DNA of 64,000 nt from CAZIAK01 sp964537035 (GTDB taxonomy: Bacteria > Planctomycetota > B15-G4): positions 1-64,000 of the forward strand of contig CAZIAK010000004.1 of the NCBI GenBank assembly GCA_964537035.1, in the 5' to 3' direction. This document shows positions 9,379-17,900 of this stretch, piece by piece; positions within the stretch are counted from its first letter, which is position 1, and every line of letters starts with the position of its first letter. The position numbers and the translations under genes are program-made. The notes under the pieces are model-generated. The model worked only from the letters and a program-made list of their open reading frames with translations, searched no databases and was not told the DNA's origin.

Positions 9379-9573
9379 CTGGAACGGACCGCGGTTGCCT
9401 TCAACTCACCCGAGGATGCGGCTCGTGCGGACGCCGCATACTACGCCTCCCTGACCGCTCAGCAGCGAGTCGACCTGCTGCTTGACCTCGTCGCCTCCTA
9501 TCGGGAGTCCCTTGGTGAAGCTGCAAGACGATTTGAGAGAGTTTGTCGCGTTACTGAACGCACGCGGGGTTGA
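9379..9573 (+). CDS. Small conserved partner of nucleotidyltransferase, apparent CTG start
   Basis: This 64-residue frame contains FNSPEDAARADAAYYASLT and QQRVDLLLDLVASYRESLG. It matches my recollection of the small protein commonly encoded just before MNT/AbiEii-like nucleotidyltransferases, whose usual start resembles M-E-R-T. Here the matching codon is CTG (9379-9381), and there is no ATG, GTG or TTG in frame between the upstream TGA at 9370 and the body. Either CTG is used as the start or the start codon has been lost by mutation. It overlaps the following gene by 59 bases in another frame, the usual arrangement. It is probably one half of a two-gene module. Confidence 0.55.
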   Translation: MERTAVAFNSPEDAARADAAYYASLTAQQRVDLLLDLVASYRESLGEAARRFERVCRVTERTRG

Positions 9574-9997
9574 GTTCATCATCGTCGGCGGGCACGCCGT
9601 CGCCTTTCATGGGTACCCGAGATTCACTGGCGACATTGCCTTCTTCGCCCGGCCCAGCGCGCAGAACGCTCAGCGCATCCTCTCAGTACTGGCTGAGTTC
9701 GGCTTCGAGAGCGTCGGCCTGCAAGCTTCTGACTTCACCGCTCCCGACAAGGAGATCCAGCTGGGGCGACCGCCCAACCGCATCGACCTGTTGACCTCCA
9801 TCTCGGGCGTGACTTTCGACGAAGCCTGGGCGAGCCGAGTCGCCGGAGAGCTCGACACGGTGGACGTGTTCTTCTTGGGCCGCGGGGCCTTGCTGCGCAA
9901 CAAGCGTTCCAGTGGTCGACCCAAAGAGACAGCCGACCTTGACGCTCTCGAACGTGACGATCTCCAAGGGCCAACCTCAACCAGCAAGCCCACGTAG
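9515..9997 (+). CDS. Nucleotidyltransferase-fold protein, catalytic Asp missing
   Basis: This protein of about 160 residues belongs to the small nucleotidyltransferase (MNT/AbiEii-like) group. The GTG at 9515 is chosen because V/M-K-L-Q-D-D-L is the usual family start and CGGGAG lies 7 bases upstream; an ATG at 9482 would add 11 residues. The GG motif is present (FIIVGGHAVAFHG). However, the usual DxD that binds metal, normally seen as GDIDFF, reads GDIAFF, so the second Asp is Ala. The C terminus keeps the expected KR..GRPK block. Loss of this Asp together with the abnormal start of the partner suggests decay or a non-catalytic role. Whether it was a toxin-antitoxin pair is inference. Confidence 0.7.
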   Translation: MKLQDDLREFVALLNARGVEFIIVGGHAVAFHGYPRFTGDIAFFARPSAQNAQRILSVLAEFGFESVGLQASDFTAPDKEIQLGRPPNRIDLLTSISGVTFDEAWASRVAGELDTVDVFFLGRGALLRNKRSSGRPKETADLDALERDDLQGPTSTSKPT

Positions 9998-10071
9998 ACT
10001 CGGAGCCCAGGTCTCCGACTTCCAGTGCCCCCCCTGCTCGTGACATGATGTGCGGCTACCGCGGAGGCACC

Positions 10072-11448
10072 ATGGGCATCCTGATCAAGAACGGCAACAT
10101 CGTCACGGCCCTCGATCGCTGGACGGGAGATGTGCTCTGTCGCGACGGACGCATCGTCGCCCTGGGCGAGGGGCTACAAGCCGGCGCCGACGACACGGTG
10201 GTGGACGCCTCGGGGCAGTACGTGTTCCCCGGCGGCATCGACCCTCACGTGCACATGGAGATGCCCTTCATGGGCACGGTCTCCTCTGACGACTTCGAGA
10301 CGGGCACGGCGGCGGGCGTGGCGGGCGGCACCACCAGCATCATCGACTTCGTCATCCCCGGGCGCGGCGACGATCTGCTCGAGACGTTGGGCGTGTGGCA
10401 CGACCGAGCGGCGAAGGCCGTGGCCGACTACGCCTTTCACATGGCCGTGACCTGGTGGGGTGACAAGACCGCCGAGCAGATGCGGCAGTGCGTGGAGGTC
10501 GAGGGCATCCCCTCGTTCAAGACCTTCATGGCCTACCGGGGCGCCATCGGCGTCGACGACCCCGAGCTGATCAAGATCATGAACACGGCCCGTGAGCTCG
10601 GCGCCCTGGTGACCGTGCACGCCGAGCACGGCGACATGGTCGTCGACCTGCAAGACCGCCTGTTCGCCGAGGGCAAGACCGAGCCCAAGCACCACGCCCT
10701 GTCCCGTCCCGCGCCCCTCGAAGGTGAAGCCACCTCGCGGGCGATCATGCTGGCCCGCATGACCCGGGAGCCGCTCTACGTGGTGCACGTGACCTGCCAG
10801 CAGGCGGCCCACGCCATCACCGAGGCTCGCGAACGGGGCCAGAACGTCATCGGCGAGACGTGCCCCCAGTACCTGCTGCTCGACGCCTCGGTCTACGAGC
10901 GGCCCGACTTCGAGGGCGCGGCCTACGTCATGTCGCCGCCGATCCGTCCGCTCGGTCACCAAGAGTACCTGTGGTCAGCGCTCAAGGCCGGCACCCTGCA
11001 GGTGGTGGCGACTGACCACTGCCCGTTCAACATGGCGGGCCAGAAAGAGATGGGCAAAGACGACTTCCGGCTGATCCCCAACGGGGCCGCGGGCATCCAG
11101 CACCGCCTCTCGCTCATGTACACCTACGGCGTGCTCAAGGGCCGCCTCGACCTGAACGAGTTCGTGGACGTCACCTCGACCCGGGCCGCAAAGATCTTCG
11201 GCATGTACCCGCGCAAGGGCGCCATCGCCGTGGGCAGCGACGCTGACCTGGTGGTCTGGGACCCGGACACCAAGGGCGTCATCTCCGCAGCGACCCACAA
11301 GCACCGCTGCGACCGCAACATCTTCGAAGGCTTCGAGACCATCGGCGCCGCCTCCACCGTGATCGTCAACGGACGCATCGCTGCTCGCGATGGCGAGCTC
11401 GATGTGAGCACCGGCGACGGTCGCTACCTGAAGCGCAGCCTGTCCTGA
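10072..11448 (+). CDS. hydA: Dihydropyrimidinase / D-hydantoinase
   Basis: This 458-residue cytoplasmic amidohydrolase opens dihydrouracil/dihydrothymine or hydantoin rings. Metal-site features are present: DPHVHMEM (about residue 57), the carboxylated Lys in SFKTFMAY (about 150), His in VTVHAEHGD (about 183) and HVTCQQ (about 239), and Asp in TDHCPF (about 316). The ATG at 10072 follows GGAGG with a 4-base spacer; an ATG at 10045 would add nine residues without family resemblance. It is followed after 17 bases by an aminotransferase and then PreA, forming a catabolic operon. The exact ring substrate cannot be fixed from sequence. Confidence 0.92.
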   Translation: MGILIKNGNIVTALDRWTGDVLCRDGRIVALGEGLQAGADDTVVDASGQYVFPGGIDPHVHMEMPFMGTVSSDDFETGTAAGVAGGTTSIIDFVIPGRGDDLLETLGVWHDRAAKAVADYAFHMAVTWWGDKTAEQMRQCVEVEGIPSFKTFMAYRGAIGVDDPELIKIMNTARELGALVTVHAEHGDMVVDLQDRLFAEGKTEPKHHALSRPAPLEGEATSRAIMLARMTREPLYVVHVTCQQAAHAITEARERGQNVIGETCPQYLLLDASVYERPDFEGAAYVMSPPIRPLGHQEYLWSALKAGTLQVVATDHCPFNMAGQKEMGKDDFRLIPNGAAGIQHRLSLMYTYGVLKGRLDLNEFVDVTSTRAAKIFGMYPRKGAIAVGSDADLVVWDPDTKGVISAATHKHRCDRNIFEGFETIGAASTVIVNGRIAARDGELDVSTGDGRYLKRSLS

Positions 11449-11465
11449 ACAGCAAGGATCCACAC

Positions 11466-12782
11466 ATGTCTCTCGACCAGAGCACCAATCGCGCCGCAGA
11501 CGTGCGCGCCAAGCACAAGCAGTACATGCTCCCCGCCGTGGCCAACTACTACAACGAGTCGGTCGTGCTCGAGTCCGGCGAAGGCACGCGGCTCACGGAC
11601 GTCGATGGTCGCACGTACCTCGACTTCTTCGGCGGCATCCTCACCGTGTCCGTGGGTCACTGCGAGCCTCGGGTCACCTCGGCGTTGAAGGCCCAGGTCG
11701 ATCGGCTCGGCCATGTCTCGACCCTCTACCCCACCCTGCCCATCGTTGATCTGGCCGAGCGCATGGCCCAGATCACTCCCGGCGCCTTGAACAGGTCGAT
11801 GTTCACCGCGTCGGGCACCGAGGCCGACGAGACCGCCGTGGCCCTGGCCCAGGTCTACACCGGCTCGGTCGAGCTCATCGCCTTGCGCCACGGCTACTCC
11901 GGCCGCTCCATGCTGGCCCAGTCGCTCACCGCCCACTCGCCCTGGCGCGCCGTGCCCACCCAGATCGCCGGCATCAAGCACGCCATGTCGCCCTACTGCT
12001 ACCGCTGCCCCATGGGGCTGACCTATCCCAGCTGCGAGGTGCGCTGCGCCACCGACCTCGAAGAGCTGATCCAGACCACGACCACGGGCAAGATCGCCGG
12101 CTTCATGGCCGAGCCCATCCAGGGCGTGGGCGGCTTCGTCGTGCCGCCGAAGGAGTACTTCCAGATCGCGGTGGACATCATCCGCAGCCACGGCGGCGTG
12201 TTCATCTGCGACGAGGTGCAGACCGGCTTCGGTCGCACGGGCGGCAAGATGTTCGGCATCGAGCATTTCGACGTGAAGCCAGACATCATGACCATGGCCA
12301 AGGGCGTGGCCAACGGCATGCCCCTGGGCGTGACCATCGCCACCGACGAGGTCGCCGCAGCCTTCCAGTCTGCGACCCTCTCGACCTACGGCGGCAACCC
12401 CCTGTCGAGCACCGCAGCCCTGGCCACCATCGACGTGATCGAAGGGGACAACCTGCCCGCCAACTCAGAGACCCAGGGAGCCCGCCTGCGCGCTGGCCTC
12501 GAAGAGCTGCAGACCCGCTACCCCAAGATCATCGGCGACGTGCGCGGCATGGGCCTGATGCAGGCCATCGAGCTTGTAGTGGACGAGCCCGCCGGTGACC
12601 GCACCCCCAACACCGAGATCACCAACCGCCTCTTCGAGGAGACCAAGGCCCGTGGCCTGCTCATCGGCAAGGGCGGGCTGCACAACAACGTGGTGCGCAT
12701 CGCCCCGGCATTGAACATCAGCGCCGCCGAGATCGACGAGGCCCTGGCCATCTTCAACGAAGCCTTCGCCGCTCTGCACTGA
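11466..12782 (+). CDS. Class III PLP aminotransferase (beta-alanine/AGXT2-like)
   Basis: This 438-residue PLP-dependent aminotransferase of fold type I, class III, has the Schiff-base Lys in MTMAKGVANGMPLG (about residue 279), preceded by FICDEVQTGFGRTGG. It groups by motif with alanine-glyoxylate aminotransferase 2 / beta-alanine-pyruvate transaminases. In this operon the expected job is transamination of beta-alanine or 3-aminoisobutyrate released by reductive pyrimidine breakdown. The Cys-rich insertion around residues 178-195 (YCYRCPMGLTYPSCEVRC) is seen in AGXT2-like enzymes. The beta-ureidopropionase expected between the ring-opening and transamination steps is not in the window. Confidence 0.88.
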   Translation: MSLDQSTNRAADVRAKHKQYMLPAVANYYNESVVLESGEGTRLTDVDGRTYLDFFGGILTVSVGHCEPRVTSALKAQVDRLGHVSTLYPTLPIVDLAERMAQITPGALNRSMFTASGTEADETAVALAQVYTGSVELIALRHGYSGRSMLAQSLTAHSPWRAVPTQIAGIKHAMSPYCYRCPMGLTYPSCEVRCATDLEELIQTTTTGKIAGFMAEPIQGVGGFVVPPKEYFQIAVDIIRSHGGVFICDEVQTGFGRTGGKMFGIEHFDVKPDIMTMAKGVANGMPLGVTIATDEVAAAFQSATLSTYGGNPLSSTAALATIDVIEGDNLPANSETQGARLRAGLEELQTRYPKIIGDVRGMGLMQAIELVVDEPAGDRTPNTEITNRLFEETKARGLLIGKGGLHNNVVRIAPALNISAAEIDEALAIFNEAFAALH

Positions 12783-12819
12783 GAGCTGGCCACACGCCCC
12801 CGAACCTGAGGAGCCAGTC

Positions 12820-13920
12820 ATGACCGACCTTGGCATCGTCGTCGACGGCATGCAGTTCAAGAACCCGTTCATCCTGGCTTCAGGGCCTCCGGGTACCAAC
12901 GCCAAGGTGATCAAGCGCACCTTCGAGCTGGGCTGGGGCGGGATGATCGTCAAGACCATCAGCCTCGACAACAGCAAGGTGATCAACGTGGCGCCGCGCT
13001 ACGGCAAGCTGCCGGTGAGCGCCGACGACAAGCGCACCGTGGCCTTTCAGAACATCGAGCTGATCTCCGATCGACCCTTCGAGCTCTGGCTCGAAGAGCT
13101 GGCCGACATCAAGGCCTGCTACCCCGACCACATGCTCATCGCCTCGATCATGGAAGAGTGCGAGAAAGATCGTTGGATCGAGATCACCGAGCGCACCCAG
13201 GCCACGGGCATCGACGGCTTCGAGCTCAACCTGTCCTGCCCCCACGGGCTACCCGAGCGCAAGATGGGCGCGGCCATGGGCCAGAACCCTGAGATCGTGG
13301 CGGACGTCGTGAGCTGGGTGAAGAGCGTCTCCACCGTGCCCGTGTGGGCCAAGATGACGCCCAACATCACCGACATCACCGTGCCTTCGAGGGCGGCGGT
13401 CGACGCGGGCGCCGACGGGCTCTCGGCCATCAACACGATCCTGGGCATCATCGGTATCAACATGGACACCCTGCGGCCCATGCCCACGGTCGAGGGCTAC
13501 AGCGAGCCCGGCGGCACGTCCGGTCGGGCAGTGCGTCCCATGGCCCTGCGCCAGTGCATGGAGATCGCCCGGTCCTGCCCCGAGGCGAGCCTCTCAGGCA
13601 TGGGTGGCATCGAGACCGCCGAAGACGCGGCCATGTTCTTGCTCGTGGGCGCGAGCACGGTACAGGTCTGCACCGCGGCCATGCTCCAGGGCTACGAGAT
13701 GATCGACGGCCTGCTCGAAGGACTGGCCGCCTTCATGGACAAGCACGACTTCAAGACCGTGGCCGACGTGGTGGGCAAGAGCCTGCCGTACTTCACCACC
13801 CACGCCGACCTGGTGGCCCGCCAGCAGGCCGCGCGCCGCTCCCACGCCGGCAAGACCAGCCGGGACGACGACTGGAAGGGCGACATCGCCGGTGAGACCG
13901 ACGCGCTGGTGACCGACTGA
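12820..13920 (+). CDS. preA: PreA-like dihydropyrimidine dehydrogenase subunit lacking Fe-S tail
   Basis: This 366-residue FMN-binding TIM barrel of the dihydroorotate/dihydropyrimidine dehydrogenase family has the catalytic-loop Cys in ELNLSCPHG (about residue 147) and the phosphate-binding GMGGIETAEDA region. It should reduce uracil/thymine to the dihydro form, or the reverse. Typical bacterial PreA carries two C-terminal [4Fe-4S] clusters and works with the flavoprotein PreT. Here the C terminus after residue 310 has no cysteines and no PreT is nearby, so the electron donor is unclear. It is third in the operon, after a 37-base gap. The symbol is by family resemblance. Confidence 0.85.
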   Translation: MTDLGIVVDGMQFKNPFILASGPPGTNAKVIKRTFELGWGGMIVKTISLDNSKVINVAPRYGKLPVSADDKRTVAFQNIELISDRPFELWLEELADIKACYPDHMLIASIMEECEKDRWIEITERTQATGIDGFELNLSCPHGLPERKMGAAMGQNPEIVADVVSWVKSVSTVPVWAKMTPNITDITVPSRAAVDAGADGLSAINTILGIIGINMDTLRPMPTVEGYSEPGGTSGRAVRPMALRQCMEIARSCPEASLSGMGGIETAEDAAMFLLVGASTVQVCTAAMLQGYEMIDGLLEGLAAFMDKHDFKTVADVVGKSLPYFTTHADLVARQQAARRSHAGKTSRDDDWKGDIAGETDALVTD

Positions 13921-13945
13921 GCAGGCGGGAACCTCACCTGCCTGC
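13921..13945. terminator. Possible bidirectional terminator hairpin
   Basis: GCAGGCGGG (13921-13929) can pair with CCTGCCTGC (13937-13945) with one mismatch. It lies between the convergent preA-like and sulfotransferase genes. There is no T-tract, so the call rests on location and pairing only. Confidence 0.35.
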
Positions 13946-13976
13946 CCCGTCTCCCGCAGCCCGTGTCAGGCTCCCG

Positions 13977-14939
13977 TCATGGGCCTGCGCGCGATGCGGC
14001 CACCCCTCGCATGGGCGTGGTTCCGTCTCCCAGATCCCACACATCTTCGGGATAGCCGTGAGCTCGCAAGAACACGCGCAGATCGTCACCCAGGCACTCC
14101 AGCATCCAGGACCGGGTCTCAGGCTCCCAGCGTGGGCGACCGCTCAACGGCACTCTGAGGAACCAGCGACTGAGCCGCTCGCAGAGGGCCTGAGGCAGGC
14201 GGTCCACCAGGGCCGCGCTCACCTCTCGCCGTCTGGCCACAGACCAGAAACGCCGTAGCCCCGGCCGCAGCACGGGGTAGTGGCCATAGACGTTCTCGTG
14301 GGCCGCGTAGTCGGTCAACTCGACCTCGCTATCCACACCGAGAAACCCGAAGCAGCGGCCCATGACAGCCCGGGGATCGCGCTTCAGGTCTTCGAAGAGC
14401 AGCACCAGGATCTGCTCGCGGCAGAAGTGCTGTTCATACAGCGCCAGCTCCTTGCGGTAGTTCGTCGACTCGACGAGAGCCTGAGACTGCAGGCGCACCG
14501 CGCGATCGAATGAGTTGTCCACCCACATGGCATCGGGCACATCGCCCATGCCCGCAGCCCGCAGCCCAGGGGCCGGTCCGAAGCGACGCAGCTGCTGCCA
14601 GGCCGACTCGATGCGCTCCCCTGGGTCTCTCACCAGGTAGATCAGTTTGAGCGTGGGATCGTAGGCAGCGATACGCTCGGCCGCGTGGGGAAACAGGTTG
14701 CGCAACGAGTAGGTGGTGCTCGCCTCTCCGCGATGAGCGTGGTCGCGTCCCTCGGCGAAATGCGCTTCGTACCACGCCGCGCCTCGGGCGAAGTTCTTGT
14801 CGAAGCTGAAGAAGTGCGGCTCCTTGCGCGTGCTCATGAAGATCTGCGGGTGCTGACGGAGCAGCTGCCAGAACGTGGTCGTGCCCGCCTTGCCCGCACC
14901 GATGACCAGAAAGGTCGGCTTGGCTCCGGGCTGATTCAC
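13977..14939 (-). CDS. PAPS-dependent sulfotransferase (stand-alone)
   Basis: This 320-residue sulfotransferase has the 5'-phosphosulfate loop IGAGKAGTTTFWQLL near the N terminus and the 3'-phosphate motif LIYLVRDPGERIESAW (about residues 100-115). It transfers sulfonate from PAPS to a hydroxyl or amine. I prefer the GTG at 14939, which overlaps the NRPS stop in a GTGA arrangement and has GAGGGG upstream; an ATG at 14996 inside the NRPS would add 19 residues. It is the last gene of the PKS-CarA-NRPS transcription unit, so it probably acts on the assembled or released product. A second sulfotransferase domain closes the PKS. Confidence 0.88.
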   Translation of the reverse strand: MNQPGAKPTFLVIGAGKAGTTTFWQLLRQHPQIFMSTRKEPHFFSFDKNFARGAAWYEAHFAEGRDHAHRGEASTTYSLRNLFPHAAERIAAYDPTLKLIYLVRDPGERIESAWQQLRRFGPAPGLRAAGMGDVPDAMWVDNSFDRAVRLQSQALVESTNYRKELALYEQHFCREQILVLLFEDLKRDPRAVMGRCFGFLGVDSEVELTDYAAHENVYGHYPVLRPGLRRFWSVARRREVSAALVDRLPQALCERLSRWFLRVPLSGRPRWEPETRSWMLECLGDDLRVFLRAHGYPEDVWDLGDGTTPMRGVAASRAGP

Positions 14940-17900
14940 CGGCGAACCCCTCTCGGCAGCAAGTGACTCCGCAACCAACGGAGCGCCCGGGCCCACCGGG
15001 ACGATCCTGCCACCAGCGGCGTCTCTTGCCCGCTCGCCTCGTCACACGCCGCCGACACCTGGGCCAAGGTGCCAAAGAGCAGCTCACGGGCCGTGAGCCT
15101 CACACCGAGTGCTTCATGCATCCGTTCGAGCACGGGGACCGCCAGCAAGGAGTGACCGCCCAGATCGATGAAGTGATCGTGTCGGCCGAGGGTCTTCAGC
15201 TCCAGCATCTCACACCAGATCTCAGCCAGGGCCTGCTCGGTCGCTGTGGACGGGCCATCGGTGCTCGTGCGGGCAGCCCTGCCATCGGCTCGCCGCAGCA
15301 AGGCTCTGCGATCGACCTTCCCGCTCAGGGATCGGGGCAGGCGCTCCAGGACGAACAGGTCGCCGGGCACCATGGCCCTGGGCAACGCACGGCCGAGCAC
15401 CTCGCGCCAGTCTGACTCCGCCTCAAACGGATCGGACACGCCGGTGACATAGGCCACCAGCCGCCCCTTGTCTCCCTCCCCGGAGAGAACGACCGCGGCG
15501 TCCTCCACGCCCGCCAGGCCGCGCAGCGTCTCTTCGATCTCTCCCAGCTCCAGGCGCTGGCCCCGCAGCTTGACCTGGCTGTCGGCGCGACCGATGAACT
15601 GCAGCCCACCGCCCGGCAGGGAGCAGGCCAGATCGCCGGTGCGATACAGGCGCCGACCCTCCACTCCGGCGAACGGATCGGGCACGAAGCGTTCGGCGGT
15701 GAGCTCGGCTCGCCCGTGATAACCCCGGGCCAGCCCCAGACCACCCAGCACGATCTCGCCCCTCATCCCCGGGGGCAACAGCTGACCTTGGGGGTCAACG
15801 AGCCCCACACGCACCCCGTCGATCGGTCGCCCGAGCTGCGGCTCGTCACCAGGCCGAAGCTCTGCCACCGTCGACCAGATGGATGCTTCGGTCAGGCCAT
15901 AGAGATTGAAGAAGCGGCGACCGGTGGCCCAACGATCGACGAGCCCGGCGGGGCAGCGCTCGCCTGCCACGGCGACCACCGCCAACTCGGGCAACGCGTC
16001 GGGCGACAGGGACTCCAAGACCGTGGGCGGCAAGGTCACCACGTTGATGCGCTGGCTGCGCAACACAGCCTGCAGTTCGGCACCCGGGAGCAGATCGTCC
16101 GGCTGACCCAGGAAGAGCGTCCCGCCGTGAGCCAAGGCCATGGTGATCTCGAACAGCGAAGCGTCAAAACCAAGGGAGGCGAACTGCAGCACACGACTGC
16201 CCGGCCCCACATCGAAGACGTCGCGCTGGGCGCGGATCACGTTCGACAGCCCGCCGTGCTCAAGCAGCGCGGCCTTGGGTGCCCCACTCGAACCTGACGT
16301 GTAGATCCCGTAGGCGAGATCATCGGCAGAGACAGTGCAGCTCGGGTTCTCTCGGGGAGCCCCGTCGAGCTGGTCTTTGTCCCCAACGAGGCACAGCAGT
16401 TCTGCTGCACGCCTCCACGCCCGTTGCTCTTGGGAAGGATCGGTGATCACCAAACCCAGGCCCATGTCCTTGATCATGAACTCCAGGCGTTCGTCTGGCA
16501 GGGTGGTGTCCAAGGGCAGGTAGGCGGCGCCAGCCTTCAGGATGCCCAGCAACGCCACCAGCTGGTCTGGCCCCCTGGGCAGCGCCAGACCCACAAGTTC
16601 ACCGGCAGCCGCCCGGCGGGAGCGCAAGACATGGGCGAGCTGGTTGGCTCGGCTGTTCAGCTCGCCGTATGTCACGGTCTCAGAGCCATGGTGCAAGGCC
16701 ACGGTCTCTGGGCACTCAGCCGCCCGCGCTGCAAACTCCCGGGGGAAGGCAGCGACAACAGGGGCGGCCTCGTCTGCGGCCGCGCTGCCCTGCCAGTCGC
16801 CCTCCAGTTGCTCGACCTGTTCCCCGGTCAACATGCTCAGCTGGGACAGGCGCCCCTGGGGATCGGTCGCGATGGAGCGCAGCAACTGACCAAACCTCGC
16901 CGCCATGGTCTCCATGGTCGCGGCCTCGAACAGAGCACTGTCGTAGAGCAAACGGCAGCCCAGGTGGTCTCCCAGATCGCGCACGCGCAGGTCGAGGTCC
17001 AGGCCCGTTTGGGCCGTGACCAGCCGCAAGGGTTCGACGTCGAGTTCTGGCTCATCGCCGTCCGGGCTCGTGCCCGCGGGCAAGTGCAGCGTGCGCTGTG
17101 GCTCATCCCCATGGGCAAACGAGACCTGATACAGGGGATGGCGGCTCGGATCACGGGACGGGTCCAGCTCCTCTACCAACTTCTCGAAGGGCAAGTCCTG
17201 GTGCTCGGTCGCGGCCAACACGGAGTCCTTCACTTGTGGCAGCAGCTGGCCAGAGAAACTCGGGTCACCTGACAGGTCCACCCGCAGCACGAGGGTGTTG
17301 ACGAAGAAGCCGATCAGGGGTTCAAGCTCTACCCGTTGCCGGTTCGCCAGGGGCAGACCCACCGCCACGTCGTCGACGCCGCAGTACCGTGACAGCAAGA
17401 CCTGCCAGGCCGCCACGAGCACCATGGACAGGGTCGCACCCTGGTCGTGAGCCAGCGCCCGCAGCCCGTCGGAGACGCCCTTGGACAGGGCGAAGTCGTG
17501 CACGTCGCTGGCGTATCCGGCCACCGCCGGCCGAGGGTGATCGCTCGGAACAGACAAGGCTTCGAGCCCGCTGAGCTGCCCACGCCAGTAGCCCATCTGT
17601 CGTTCCAGTTCAGCACCGACCAGCCCCGCCCGCTGCCACTGGGAGAAGTCTGCGTAGCTGATGGCGAGCCGCTTGAGCGGTGACGGCTGCCCCCGGCGAA
17701 ACGCTCCGTAGAGCGCGGAGAGTTCGTCGGCGAGCCGCTCCATGGACCAGCCGTCGGCAATGGCATGGTGCAAGGTCAGCAGCAGCACGTGCTCGGTGTC
17801 TGTGCAGCGCAACACCGCAGCACGCATGAGCGGCGGGTGAGTCAGGTCGAAGGGACGCCGAGCCGCCTCACGGGCCTGGCGCTCCACCGCAGCCTCCCGG

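Noticed and set aside
14936..15130. Terminal thioesterase or reductase domain at the NRPS C terminus
   Set aside because: Only about 70 residues follow the PCP3 serine, enough to finish the carrier and a basic tail but no release domain.
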